Below, piece by piece: positions 1 to 9,090 of a stretch of 64,000 nt of DNA. Each line of letters opens with the position of its first letter. Within the stretch, counting starts at the first letter, position 1. Source of the DNA: Clostridiales bacterium. GTDB lineage: Bacteria; Bacillota; Clostridia; Oscillospirales; Oscillospiraceae. A program made the position numbers and the translations under genes. The notes below the pieces were generated by a model. It saw only the letters and a list, made by a program, of their open reading frames with translations, was not told the origin of the DNA and searched no databases. The stretch lies in contig JAJUJI010000006.1 in the NCBI GenBank assembly GCA_029265405.1, positions 62,001-126,000 of the forward strand, given 5' to 3'.

Positions 1-768
1 AGCATGATGAAGCTCGAAACTCATCCGATAGCTCTCAAATGGTATGAAAGGCTTGAGGACGTACCTAAGGAGGCGGTGGTTCCCAAGCGCGACCTGGGCA
101 AGCACATGGCCCTGTGCCAGGCCTTTTCATACGCGCGCATGAAGGGCATGACCGTGGCCATGACCAAGCGGGACCACTGGTGCTGGAACCCACTGGTGGG
201 CTTCGGGCAGGTGGACTGCGAGCCCGGCCACCCGGCCTTTGAGGAGATAGTGAAATTCATAGGCATCTCCGATCCGCAAAAGGCCCGTGAATTTTTCGCC
301 GGCTTTCCGCGCCTCCCCAGAGGAAAATACAGCGCCGTCGTCGTGGCGCCGCTGGCTTCGGCTTCGTTTATGCCGGACGTCGTCGTCATATATGCCGATA
401 CGGCCCAGACGAACCATATGATACGCTGCATTAAGGGAGCCATAGGCGGCTGCTTTACCAGCGTGTTCGACGGAATAGACTCCTGCATCTACTGCACGGT
501 TCCCTCCTTCCTCCTTAACGAATACCGCGTGACCTTCCCCGATCCGGGCGACCGTGAAAGGGCGCGGGCCGGAGACGACGAAGCCATACTTACCGTACCG
601 GGAGCCAGGCTGGAGGAGTTTATCGGCGCGGTCAGGGCCTCCGACAGGTTTATGGGCTACGGCCGCAGAATGTTTGAGTTCAACCTGGATTTTGCCAGGC
701 CGCCCTTCTACAACAAGCTGTTCGAGCTCTGGGACCTGGACAAGGGCGAGGAATGGAAGACGCCTTAA
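1..768 (+). CDS. DUF169 family protein, 5' end probably cut by window
   Basis: The open frame has ATG codons at 4 and 7 and runs to a TAA at 766-768 (254 residues from base 4). No ribosome-binding site can be seen because only three bases precede it. The segment LETHPIALKW resembles the LKTHPVAVKF-type block that normally lies some 15-20 residues inside DUF169 (COG2043) proteins, so the true start is probably upstream of the window. HWCWNPLVGFG (residues 58-68) and a C-I-Y-C pair (161-164) are the most distinctive local motifs. DUF169 proteins are common in archaea and anaerobic bacteria and have no agreed reaction. The gene ends in a strong hairpin and converges on the cupin/ferredoxin/flavoprotein unit; a shared role is only inference. 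Confidence 0.8.
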   Translation, partial: SMMKLETHPIALKWYERLEDVPKEAVVPKRDLGKHMALCQAFSYARMKGMTVAMTKRDHWCWNPLVGFGQVDCEPGHPAFEEIVKFIGISDPQKAREFFAGFPRLPRGKYSAVVVAPLASASFMPDVVVIYADTAQTNHMIRCIKGAIGGCFTSVFDGIDSCIYCTVPSFLLNEYRVTFPDPGDRERARAGDDEAILTVPGARLEEFIGAVRASDRFMGYGRRMFEFNLDFARPPFYNKLFELWDLDKGEEWKTP

Positions 769-815
769 ATTGGTCCTATAAGGCCGCCGTTGCGCTATAA
801 GCTCGAAGCAATAAT

Positions 816-868
816 CAGGGTCTGAAAGGCTCATAAGTGTCGATCATGAGCTTTCAGACCCTGATTTT
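816..868 (+). terminator. Intrinsic terminator of the DUF169 gene
   Basis: The arms CAGGGTCTGAAAGGCTCAT and ATGAGCTTTCAGACCCTG pair almost perfectly (one bulged base) around an 11-base loop, and ATTTT follows. It lies 48 bases after the DUF169 stop codon on the same strand. Confidence 0.75.
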
Positions 869-976
869 CCGCGGCTGAAAAACGGCCTGCTTCTGCCGCA
901 GCCCTTGGCCGGCTGAAGCAAAAGCCGTTTCCCGAGCCGCTCTTGACAGCTTAAGTGCGGCTTTCGCTCCGTCTGC

Positions 977-1471
977 TTACGCGTCCTCAGGCTCGACGCC
1001 TGCGTTGTTAAGAGCCTGGTATGCGGGACGTCTGGTACTGGCTATCGTATCCGGACGAACGGAAGCTTCCTGGGTAATGCTGGCGTCAACGAAAATAAAC
1101 GGCTTTCCCACGCGCTTGATGTCCAGAGGACAGTGCTTAACGCCCTTGGGAACGAAGATGTAGCAGGGATAATTAATATGCAGCACCTCGTCGCCCATGG
1201 TGAATTCTATGTCGGCATCAAAATCGGAGAAATCCTCGGCTCCGATAAGGTATATCCATTGGTCGAAGGGGTGAACGTGCGTCGGGCTGCCGAGCACATC
1301 GGGGGCTGTAATGTGCGCAAAGCCCATGGACAGGGCGGACTCCTTAATTTCCATCGGCCCCCCGCCTGTAACCATAGGCTTGGTAATGGTCTTGTGAATC
1401 GAGCGCCAGGGCTTCAGCTCGAATACGTTTTCTTCCCTTTTCAGATTTTTGATTATGGGCATGTCTGCCAT
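977..1471 (-). CDS. Cupin-domain protein
   Basis: A 164-residue single-domain cupin. The first cupin motif is seen as HVHPFDQWIYLIG (residues 65-77), supplying likely metal-binding histidines, and the second as VPKGVKHCP (107-115). A GAGGAGGAG Shine-Dalgarno lies just before the ATG, which fixes the start. Cupins of this type bind a metal and act as small-molecule isomerases, oxygenases or sensors; the substrate cannot be read from sequence. It lies 249 bases downstream of the ferredoxin on the same strand, with a weak hairpin between them, so it may be a semi-independent member of the flavoprotein-ferredoxin unit. Confidence 0.8.
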   Translation of the reverse strand: MADMPIIKNLKREENVFELKPWRSIHKTITKPMVTGGGPMEIKESALSMGFAHITAPDVLGSPTHVHPFDQWIYLIGAEDFSDFDADIEFTMGDEVLHINYPCYIFVPKGVKHCPLDIKRVGKPFIFVDASITQEASVRPDTIASTRRPAYQALNNAGVEPEDA

Positions 1472-1624
1472 AATTTTCTCCTCCTCAAATCAATTTTAAC
1501 TTCCTGCGCTTCAGCAGGCAGCTAATAGAGCGCTATGCAAAGCGGAAGCGCAATTGCGAAGGGTTAATAATGCCGCATGAACGGGCTGTATGATAAATGC
1601 CGCATGAGAACACGCCAAGCGAAA

Positions 1625-1659
1625 GGGGCCGCAGCGGAATGGAATGCGCTGCAGGCCCC
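1625..1659 (-). terminator. Hairpin after ferredoxin gene
   Basis: A GC-rich inverted repeat (GGGGCC.GCAGCG against CGCTGC.GGCCCC, one bulge) lies 62 bases past the ferredoxin stop on the minus strand. Only TTTC follows, so it is a weak terminator or a processing/attenuation hairpin between the ferredoxin and the cupin. The rest of 1472-1720 shows no convincing gene. Confidence 0.4.
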
Positions 1660-1720
1660 TTTAGGCAAGACGCTCGCAAACGGTTCCGCTCCATTCCCGC
1701 CGCCGGCAAAGAGGCTTAAA

Positions 1721-2017
1721 CTACAGTTGAGCCGCCATACCGCTTTCCTTGTCCCTCCAGCGGGGTTTCAGCGGCAGCGGCCAGTTGAATTTAATCGCTC
1801 CCGGAGTAGGACAATCGCAGACGCAGCAGCCGCAGTACCAGCATTCCTCCGCATGCAGGATGATGGGCGGCGCTCCCTTCTTCGGATTAGGTATGAAAAC
1901 ATCTATCGGGCATGTCTCTACGCACTTGTTGCAACCCTTGCAGACGTTGGGATCAAATATCACCGGCATGCTCGGGGTTTGAACGTTGGGAATCGCATAT
2001 ACAGTTTGCTCAGACAC
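1721..2017 (-). CDS. Two-cluster 4Fe-4S ferredoxin, AprB-like
   Basis: A 98-residue protein with two cysteine sets: CKGCNKCVETCP (about 27-38) and CWYCGCCVCDCPTPGAIKF (about 59-77). The second resembles the CWYCGxC block of the adenylylsulfate reductase beta subunit. It starts with GTG, preceded by GGAGGAG at a good distance. It begins 22 bases after the flavoprotein stop, so the two are co-transcribed and it very probably passes electrons to or from that flavoprotein. The second motif carries an extra cysteine (CGCCVCDC), so which residues bind the cluster is uncertain. The long C-terminal tail of AprB is absent. Confidence 0.88.
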   Translation of the reverse strand: MSEQTVYAIPNVQTPSMPVIFDPNVCKGCNKCVETCPIDVFIPNPKKGAPPIILHAEECWYCGCCVCDCPTPGAIKFNWPLPLKPRWRDKESGMAAQL

Positions 2018-2039
2018 CGCTTCTCCTCCATTCTCAAAA

Positions 2040-3992
2040 TTACTTTTCAGGCGCGTATACGCCGGCGTAATCCCTGTTGTGCGCCTCGTATTGCCGCTTC
2101 ATGTCTCCCCAGAAGCGCTGCGGAAGCTCGCCGAGCTGTATCCGGTTATTCTCCAGCTTGAGCGTCAGGTACTTATCCCACTCTGGCGGGTCCAGCTCCG
2201 GGTAGTCGATGCGGCTGAAGCCCAGCGGTATGCTGCTGGCCTTGCGCGCAAGCATGGCGTGGATGATAATTTTCGCGTTTTCGATCATGCTGAGGTCCTC
2301 GATCGACCGCATCAGCTTGTGAGGGTCAAGGGCGAACAGCCGCGGAACCGCCTCGGCTTCTATTCTTTCGATTTCTTCCAGCCCCATTTTAAGCAGCCGC
2401 TCTGTCTTAAACTCGCTTACGAAGTACTGCATGGCGCGGGTCAGGCCGTTATGCAGCTCTTTCCATTCGATGCCGCCGGTACGTTTCGCCGGCGCTAAGA
2501 TCCGGTTCTTTTCCCGCTCGATCTGGTCGCGGCTTATATGGGCGCCGCCGCTTGCTTCTTTGGCATAAGCCGCCGCCTTGCGCCCGGCGTAACGCCCCGT
2601 GGCGGCGCAGTAGCTGTGATCCTGCGGCGAGAACATCTGCGTTCCGGCGGCGTACAGCCCCTCAACCGTCGTTTGCAGGTTCCAGTCCACCACCAGGCCG
2701 CCGCCGTATCCGGCCTCGCGCCACTGGGGCAGGCTTTGCCCTTCGATCAGCTTGTATGACAAAAGCTGATCGCGGCCGAGGTCAAAGCCGCCGTCTTTCA
2801 GCGTTTTAACGAGTATTTTGGTGGTGGATTCCTCGCCCAGCATCAAATTCCAGGTGGCGCGCCGCTCCACCTCCGGCATGGCCGGAAAGTCGCCGTAAAA
2901 CGGCAGCTCGTATTCCCCGCGCAAAACGGCTTCGCGGATCCTCCTCTCGGCCTCCGGAGAGGCAACCATCGCGCCGGCGTCTTCCCAGCCCTGTATCGGA
3001 TAGGGAAGCCTGCGCCCTTTCGCGTCGACTATCGGGACGTTTTCGTAGCTTGCATCCCCCGCGCCCGTGTACCACTTATGCTTTAGGCCGGTTGCGATGC
3101 CGATCGTGCCGCTTCTTTCCATCGTTGTGAGCGTCGCGCCGGCCTTCCATGCCATAACGGTTCCGTCGCCGCTTATGTTGCGCGAATGCATGTTGGAATA
3201 GCCGCCGTGCTCCATGCTCATAAGCCACATGGAACCAGCGCCCGCGGTTGCGAGAATGACGGCCTTCGCCCGGAAAATCAAAAACTCGCCGGTGCGGCAG
3301 TTCAGACCGGTGGCCCCAACCACGCGCGCGCCCTGCACGCCGTTCTCGTTAAGCAGGCTGGTTCCCATGACGCGGTCGAAAACCTTCACGCCGAGCCGCA
3401 GGCACTCCTTTTTCAGGGCGGGCTTAAACGTGCTGCCCCAGACGCGGATGACGACGTTGTTGCGCTTTTCCGGCGGATTGTAGTCCGGTTTTCCCATGTT
3501 TGGATCGGCCAGATAGCTGTGCCTGACCCCGTAGCGCGGTGAAATCATGAGCTTTGTCTTATCGTCGCGGCCTTCCGCGCCGACATACTCATCCTCGGTG
3601 TCGCGGATTTTTCCGCCCATCTGCTCCATTTCAAGCAGCGTGTCGTAATCCTCTCTGCACTGAATCTGAATGCCTATGCCGTTGCTGTACGGCTGGTCGG
3701 CCATATGTACCGCCCATTCGTCCGGGTCCACCCGCGAGAGAGGATTTGCGGGAGCGTTGCACCAGTGGTCGCAGCCGGGCCCGCCTGAGCCGCTTCGCGA
3801 GACGTCCCCCTTTTCAAGCAGCGCGACGCGCACGCCCAGCCGCGCCGCGCTGATGGCGGCCCAACAGCCCGCGATGCCCCCGCCTATCACCAGCACGTCG
3901 GTATCTATCTCCTGCTCCTGCCCGAAACGAACCGGATACGGCCATGCCGGAGGACGACCCTCGTTTATCAGATACTCATGCCATGTCGCCAT
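2040..3992 (-). CDS. FAD-dependent oxidoreductase, AprA/fumarate reductase-like
   Basis: A 650-residue flavoprotein of the succinate dehydrogenase/fumarate reductase/AprA superfamily. The dinucleotide-binding motif DVLVIGGGIAGCWAA starts near residue 32, GDVSRSGSGGPGCDHW is the second FAD contact, and AAGTQMFSPQDHSYCAATGR (about 485-505) is the C-terminal FAD-binding segment. An AAAGGAGG site fixes the ATG. A dedicated two-cluster ferredoxin follows 22 bases later, the same pairing as AprA-AprB, but no sulfate adenylyltransferase, QmoABC or Dsr gene is in the window. The substrate is therefore unknown; a fumarate- or enoate-reductase-like reaction is equally possible. It diverges from dpaA. 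Confidence 0.85.
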   Translation of the reverse strand: MATWHEYLINEGRPPAWPYPVRFGQEQEIDTDVLVIGGGIAGCWAAISAARLGVRVALLEKGDVSRSGSGGPGCDHWCNAPANPLSRVDPDEWAVHMADQPYSNGIGIQIQCREDYDTLLEMEQMGGKIRDTEDEYVGAEGRDDKTKLMISPRYGVRHSYLADPNMGKPDYNPPEKRNNVVIRVWGSTFKPALKKECLRLGVKVFDRVMGTSLLNENGVQGARVVGATGLNCRTGEFLIFRAKAVILATAGAGSMWLMSMEHGGYSNMHSRNISGDGTVMAWKAGATLTTMERSGTIGIATGLKHKWYTGAGDASYENVPIVDAKGRRLPYPIQGWEDAGAMVASPEAERRIREAVLRGEYELPFYGDFPAMPEVERRATWNLMLGEESTTKILVKTLKDGGFDLGRDQLLSYKLIEGQSLPQWREAGYGGGLVVDWNLQTTVEGLYAAGTQMFSPQDHSYCAATGRYAGRKAAAYAKEASGGAHISRDQIEREKNRILAPAKRTGGIEWKELHNGLTRAMQYFVSEFKTERLLKMGLEEIERIEAEAVPRLFALDPHKLMRSIEDLSMIENAKIIIHAMLARKASSIPLGFSRIDYPELDPPEWDKYLTLKLENNRIQLGELPQRFWGDMKRQYEAHNRDYAGVYAPEK

Positions 3993-4386
3993 TGCTCGAC
4001 CTCCTTTAAAATAATTATATGTTTTGCATTTTCCTTACACAGGTATTCTATAATTACCAAATAAAATGTCAATATATTCATAAAAATAAGTCGCAGATTG
4101 CAAATGCAAGCTGGACGCTCCGGCAGAACCGCAAATGCGTTTGTACGGCGTAGGTATGAACGTGGAGCGCCTCGGACAGCTCCTCCGGCATGAGGCAGCC
4201 GAGCCGGCGGCGGGGCGGTATGCGGCGATTGTCCTCCTTTTCAGACGGCTGCGGGGGAGGCAGCTTAGACGGCTTTTGCGCGCCTTCGCGCTCTTGACGG
4301 CAGGATTGCATAATAACCCCGTAACAATGCCGCGGCGCCGGGAATAATATAAACTGATTTGAGCAATTACATATTTGGAGGAGCTT

Positions 4387-5271
4387 ATGAACTTTGCGAT
4401 AATAGGCGGAGACATGCGGCAGGTATGCCTTGCGGAGCTCGTCGCCTCGGACGGCCACAGCGTATCGGCCTTCCTTTTCGAGGAAGCCGGGAGCGTAAAG
4501 GGGGCGGAATTGAAGGCCCTGCCCTGCGGCGACGCCGCGGCGGGCTGCTTCGGGGGCTTTGACTGCTACATATTGCCTCTTCCGGTTACAGCCCAGGGCG
4601 GACTTTTAAACGCGCCTCTCTCTCACAGGGAAGTAACGCTGGAGGTTCTGCTGCGGGCCATCCCGGGCGGAAGCTATGTCTGCGGAGGGCGTATTGACGA
4701 CGAATACATGGCCTTGTGCGGCGAGCTGGGGCTGCGCGCCTACGATTATTTCAAACGCGAAGAGCTTGCCGTGGCAAACGCCGCCATAACCGCCGAGGGC
4801 GCCATCCAGATAGCAATGGAGGAAACCGGCATCGCCATCAGCAAGGCCAGTGTGCTGGTGGTGGGCTTTGGAAGGATAGGGAAGCTGCTCTCCCATCGCC
4901 TCCATGCGCTGGGAGCGGACGTCACCGTATCCGCCAGGAAGCTCTCGGACATGGCCTGGATAGAGGCTTACGGATACAAGCCTGCAAATACCCTGGCGCT
5001 TGAAGGCATACTCCCGGGCTTTGACATTATATTCAATACTGTGCCCGCGCGGGTGCTGGGAGAGGAAAGACTCAGGCTCGTCAACCCGTCCTGCCTCTGC
5101 ATTGAGCTCGCTTCAAAGCCCGGCGGCATGGACTTCAACGCCGCGTCTATGCTGGGCTTGAAATCCATTTGGGCCCTGTCGCTCCCGGGCAGGGTGGCTC
5201 CCATTGCCGCCGGAAGGATCATTCGCGACACGATCTACAATATTTTGAGAGAGGAGGGCTTCAAAGCCTGA
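4387..5271 (+). CDS. dpaA: Dipicolinate synthase subunit A
   Basis: A 294-residue NAD(P)-binding subunit of the enzyme that converts the dihydrodipicolinate-pathway intermediate to dipicolinic acid, the calcium chelator of the spore core. It starts MNFAIIGGDMRQ, the usual SpoVFA opening, and has a second Rossmann motif VLVVGFGRIGKLLSHRL in the middle, as in family members. The frame is open from a TTG at 4375, but GGAGGAG at 4377-4383 lies inside that extension, so ATG 4387 is the start. dpaB follows 66 bases later. In Bacillus this operon is expressed in the mother cell under sigma-K; no such promoter was confidently identified here. Confidence 0.95.
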   Translation: MNFAIIGGDMRQVCLAELVASDGHSVSAFLFEEAGSVKGAELKALPCGDAAAGCFGGFDCYILPLPVTAQGGLLNAPLSHREVTLEVLLRAIPGGSYVCGGRIDDEYMALCGELGLRAYDYFKREELAVANAAITAEGAIQIAMEETGIAISKASVLVVGFGRIGKLLSHRLHALGADVTVSARKLSDMAWIEAYGYKPANTLALEGILPGFDIIFNTVPARVLGEERLRLVNPSCLCIELASKPGGMDFNAASMLGLKSIWALSLPGRVAPIAAGRIIRDTIYNILREEGFKA

Positions 5272-5337
5272 TGCAGCCGGCATTTATACGCCCTCGCGCT
5301 ATAACAGCAAACGCCGCTGAAAGGAACGGCAGGATTT

Positions 5338-5922
5338 ATGAGCAATAAAATCAGACTCGGCTTTGCAATGTGCGGCTCTCTCTGCACCTTTGACAGCGTC
5401 ATAGATGAGCTGAGAAAGCTGGCCGCAAAATACGACATAACGCCGATAATGTCGCCTATCTCAGTCACCGCAGACACGCGCTACGGGCTGGCCGCAAGCT
5501 TCACCGAAGCCGTAAGGAGCATTTGCGGAAAGGAAATCATTACGACTATAGAGGAAGCGGAGCCCATAGGCCCCATGAAGCTGCTCGACGTCCTTGTAAT
5601 AGCGCCCTGCACCGGAAACACCATAGCGAAAATCGCAAACGGAATAACGGATACCTGCGTGACGCTGGCCTACAAGGCTCATATGAGAAACGGAGGGCCC
5701 GCAGTCATCGCCGTTTCGACAAACGACGGACTTTCAGCCAACGCCCCGAATATCGGGAGGCTGCTGGATAGGAAAAACGTGTATCTTGTTCCCTTCGGCC
5801 AGGATAACCCGGAGAAAAAGCCCTGCTCGCTGGTCGCGGATTTTTCGCTTATCGACAAGACAGTCGAAGCGGCGCTGGCAGGGAAGCAGCTTCAGCCTCT
5901 CCTCATTCAGCGCGCCGGATAA
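5338..5922 (+). CDS. dpaB: Dipicolinate synthase subunit B
   Basis: A 194-residue flavoprotein-like (Dfp/UbiX fold) partner of dpaA. Diagnostic segments are GFAMCGSLCTFD (residues 6-17), LVIAPCTGNTIAKIANGITD (about 85-104) and STNDGLSANAPNIGRLLDRK, all typical of SpoVFB. A GGCAGGA site precedes the ATG. Together with dpaA it supports true endospore formation. In Bacillus subtilis asd, dapG and dapA follow; here the next gene is an unrelated secreted phosphoesterase on the other strand. Confidence 0.95.
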   Translation: MSNKIRLGFAMCGSLCTFDSVIDELRKLAAKYDITPIMSPISVTADTRYGLAASFTEAVRSICGKEIITTIEEAEPIGPMKLLDVLVIAPCTGNTIAKIANGITDTCVTLAYKAHMRNGGPAVIAVSTNDGLSANAPNIGRLLDRKNVYLVPFGQDNPEKKPCSLVADFSLIDKTVEAALAGKQLQPLLIQRAG

Positions 5923-6015
5923 ATTGACCTGAGCAAGCGAGCGGGCGTGCCGCCCTGCGTTCCTCTCAAAACGCAGAGCGGCACGCCCTTTTCGGAAGGC
6001 GGAAGCGCAGCGCCG

Positions 6016-8868
6016 CTATTTGACTACCACATAGCAGACGGCGGTTCCGTAGGACTGCTTGCCCGTTCCGGTAACGACGTACTCCCCGGCGGTGTCGAAG
6101 GTAAGCGTAACCTGAGCGTTGGAGTCGGTCTTGCCCTTAACCTCTCCGTTGACCTTCACCTCGTCGTCGGTGCAAAGCTTTGCCGCGCCGTCGCCCGAGC
6201 AGCGGCTGAAGGTGAGCGTAAGCGAATCCCCGGCCTTAAGCTCGACATACTGCTTGTCGAAGTAGCCGGTTCTCATATATGAGGAACCCGTATGGTTGTT
6301 CAGGTAAATTATCATGCCGTCCGCTGCGGGGGCGGTTATGTCCGCGTGCTTCTTGGTTGAAAAATCGGTCCATATGCCGCCGCCGCCGTAGGTCATGCTC
6401 CCGGTGTCCTTGCCCCAGAACTTGGTCAAATAATAGCCGTATGTTTCGTCCTTCGTGTAAGCCCAAGCCTTCCCGTCGCCGTAGGCCTGCTCGTGGAGCG
6501 TCGTTATGGCATCCTCAATAGTATCTCCCTTGTAAATGGGTACGGGATAGTATACTATCTGCTTTCCGGCGGCGTCCTTGCATATGTCAAGGTCGGTTAC
6601 GGCAAAAAAGTATACCTTGCCGACCGCCTCGCCCTTTTCCTTTTGAGAGCGGGCCGCGGCCTTGCTGGTTATCTTTACGGCTTTGGCGGCATCGTCGTAC
6701 TCCACGGCAAAGCCCAGGGCCGCGCTAAGATCCCGGAGCTTGAAGAAGTAGTAGCCGCCCATATCGTAAGCCGTCAACGTCAGGGCAGAGCCGTTCACTA
6801 TCAGCCTCTGGTCGCTGACGACCGCGCTCTTGGAGCTGTCGGCGCCGACGGTTAGCTCCGTGCCCTGAGGCGTATAGGCCTCCCCGGTCACGGCGGTGAA
6901 GGCTTTGCTTGCCTCGTCATAGCCGACGGAGAATTGCGAGCCGGTTCCGTTTAGCAGGTAGGCCACGTCCCGGAGCTTGAAGTAGTTGCTGTCGTCTATG
7001 TTGTAGACCTCCGCGCTCACCGGCGTTCCGTTGACCAATATAGACTGCTTTGTGGCTTCAACCTTGGGATAGCCTATGTCCACTATGGCGGTTGCCTCGC
7101 CCTTTCCGCTGGACTTGCTCCTTGCGACTATGTAATAGGTGCCGAGCTTGTCGAAGGAGAGGCTGAAATAGCCGTCCTCGTCGGAGTCTATGCCGGTATC
7201 GGCAAGCTTGTCAAGACTGGGGCCGGCGTATATGTCGGCTTCAAAGCCTATGGCGCTGTAGGTGTAGTCCGAATTCATGTTCAGCGTAACGGCCTTCATG
7301 GTTATGGACCTGCCGGGCTGCGCCTTGGTCCTGTCCGGAGCGATGTAGCTGGTTGTGATCCAGGTGGAATTGTAGGCCAGCAGGTAGTAGGCCTCTCCCG
7401 GCACGGCGGCCTTGCCGGCGTCCAGATAGTTGGAGTCGTTGAAGACGAGGGTGTTGTAGGTCGGCTTGCAGCCCCAGATCTCGCTGAAGCAGTAGAAGCC
7501 GTAGGGGTTTATCGCCTTCAGGGCGGCGGCGCCGCCAGTGTATTCCAGCTCGTGCAGCTTGGCCACGGCGTCTGTTATGGTCATGCCTTCCTTATAAGGA
7601 ATTGGATAGAGAACGATTGGTTTTCCGCTCTTGCCCACAGCCGCCTTGCCTTCAAGCGAAAGGCTGATATATACATATTTGCTGTCAAGGCCTATCGGCG
7701 CGGCCGTGGGTATTTTTTTCTTTTCGTAAAGCGCGGTTATGATGGTGTTTTTCGTTATGTTGGTTGCCTCCTTGCTCCAGCCCTTGAAAATATACTTCTC
7801 GTGGACCGGGGCCGCGGGCGCCGTCGCGCTGCCGCCCTTTTCAACCGTCTGCGTTGATATCACCGAGCCGTCCAGACTGTCCTTGAAGGTAACGGTGAAG
7901 GGGCCGTTCAAGTTGGCCTTGCCGAGGGCGTCCATGTCCAGGGTGAGCGAGGCGTCAAGAGCCTTTCCGTCCATAGCGTAGTACGTAAAGACAATTTCCC
8001 TGCCCTTTAAAGCGAGTATGAGGCCCTTGCCCTTTACGGAGCCGTTCCCGCTGTGATACTCGAGGTCGCTCATGCAGCCTGCGGAGCAATAGGTGAAATT
8101 AAGCTGAATTTCATTGCCGGCCGAAACCTGTATCGTGTCGCCGGCCTTGAAGAAGCGGTCGTAATTGGTGTCGCCGCTGGTATGGTTGTGCCCCCATATG
8201 TAAATTACGTTCGGATGCTCGTTGAGGAGGTCGGCAACCTCGGCCGCGCTGGCGCTGATCCTTGAAGAATAAAAATGCAGGGGATAGTGGCTCAGAATGA
8301 TGAGGGGGATATCCTCGGGCGCTTTTTCAAGATAGGCCTTCAGCTCGGCTATGTCGGCGCTTGCGAATTCCTGCGAGGAGCCGGGAGCGCCGAAGCAGTA
8401 GACGATGTACTTGTCGGTTTTAATGGCCTCGCCTATCCTCAGAAGCCTTTGGGCGGCCGGATTGTCCTTGTTGTTGGCGTAATCTCCGCCGGCGCTGGGA
8501 TACCACTCATGGTTTCCGAAGGTATAGACCGCGCCTTTTTCTATGTAGCCGGAGGAAATATAGCCGTCCACCGTGTCGTATACGGCCTGGGTATAGGTCC
8601 AGTAATCCGCGGCGTTGGCCGCGTATGCGCTGCCCATGTCGCCGCAAAAGCCCATGTATTCGATTTTCGGGACGATCTTTTTGACGTTTTGCATCCATAC
8701 GTCAAGATTGTTTTGCGTATATTCGGTGCTGTAGTGCACGTCGGATGTAAAGGCGAGATACGCCGTTTCATCCGCCGCCGCGGCGTTCAGCGGCAGCCCG
8801 CAAAACAGGGCCAGCGCCAGCGCCAAAACCAGCAGCAGCGAAAAGCTCTTTCTGAACTTGGCTTTCAT
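6016..8868 (-). CDS. Secreted multidomain metallophosphoesterase
   Basis: A 950-residue exported protein with an N-terminal signal peptide ending near AAAADE (about residue 32). A calcineurin-like phosphoesterase domain follows, with FTSDVHYS, FCGDMG, FGNHEWYP, LSHYPLHF and YIWGHNH metal-site motifs (about 40-235). A Listeria-Bacteroides (InlB B) repeat-like segment with IFKGW comes next. Two copies of a DUF4430-like unit (about 415-520 and 765-870) flank two copper-amine-oxidase-N-type 'stalk' units containing NYFKLRDVAYLL and YFFKLRDLSAAL. A final beta-sandwich segment ends at VVK. No SLH, LPXTG or lipobox was seen, so it is probably released or held by the stalk domains. The phosphoester substrate is unknown. 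AGGAGG precedes the ATG. Confidence 0.82.
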   Translation of the reverse strand: MKAKFRKSFSLLLVLALALALFCGLPLNAAAADETAYLAFTSDVHYSTEYTQNNLDVWMQNVKKIVPKIEYMGFCGDMGSAYAANAADYWTYTQAVYDTVDGYISSGYIEKGAVYTFGNHEWYPSAGGDYANNKDNPAAQRLLRIGEAIKTDKYIVYCFGAPGSSQEFASADIAELKAYLEKAPEDIPLIILSHYPLHFYSSRISASAAEVADLLNEHPNVIYIWGHNHTSGDTNYDRFFKAGDTIQVSAGNEIQLNFTYCSAGCMSDLEYHSGNGSVKGKGLILALKGREIVFTYYAMDGKALDASLTLDMDALGKANLNGPFTVTFKDSLDGSVISTQTVEKGGSATAPAAPVHEKYIFKGWSKEATNITKNTIITALYEKKKIPTAAPIGLDSKYVYISLSLEGKAAVGKSGKPIVLYPIPYKEGMTITDAVAKLHELEYTGGAAALKAINPYGFYCFSEIWGCKPTYNTLVFNDSNYLDAGKAAVPGEAYYLLAYNSTWITTSYIAPDRTKAQPGRSITMKAVTLNMNSDYTYSAIGFEADIYAGPSLDKLADTGIDSDEDGYFSLSFDKLGTYYIVARSKSSGKGEATAIVDIGYPKVEATKQSILVNGTPVSAEVYNIDDSNYFKLRDVAYLLNGTGSQFSVGYDEASKAFTAVTGEAYTPQGTELTVGADSSKSAVVSDQRLIVNGSALTLTAYDMGGYYFFKLRDLSAALGFAVEYDDAAKAVKITSKAAARSQKEKGEAVGKVYFFAVTDLDICKDAAGKQIVYYPVPIYKGDTIEDAITTLHEQAYGDGKAWAYTKDETYGYYLTKFWGKDTGSMTYGGGGIWTDFSTKKHADITAPAADGMIIYLNNHTGSSYMRTGYFDKQYVELKAGDSLTLTFSRCSGDGAAKLCTDDEVKVNGEVKGKTDSNAQVTLTFDTAGEYVVTGTGKQSYGTAVCYVVVK

Positions 8869-9012
8869 TTTGACCTCCTAAATTAAAGAATGTTATAGTC
8901 AATAATTACCTTATAGCACATTGTCCGTCACTTGTCATTACCTATTGTTAATATAATAGAAAAAATATCATAATTATCGTATCATATTATCGTGATAATC
9001 ATATTAAGCAGA

Positions 9013-9051
9013 GAGGCCCGGAAAAAAGCGTTTCGCTTTTCTCCGGGCCTC
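9013..9051 (-). terminator. Hairpin at the end of the folate operon
   Basis: GAGGCCCGG at 9013-9021 and CCGGGCCTC at 9043-9051 pair, extended inward by AAAAAGCG/CGCTTTT with a three-base loop. It lies about 40 bases beyond the stop of the last gene of the pab-fol operon. There is no good T-run on either strand, so it may be a 3'-end stabiliser as much as a terminator. Confidence 0.55.
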
Positions 9052-9090
9052 AAGCCCAAGCGGCCTTGCGGTTTCAATATCATGCTTTAG

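Noticed and set aside
977-3992. Calling the flavoprotein and ferredoxin true AprAB
   Set aside because: The ferredoxin is too short, its cysteine pattern differs, and there are no sulfate-activation or Qmo genes; AprAB-like is as far as the sequence goes.
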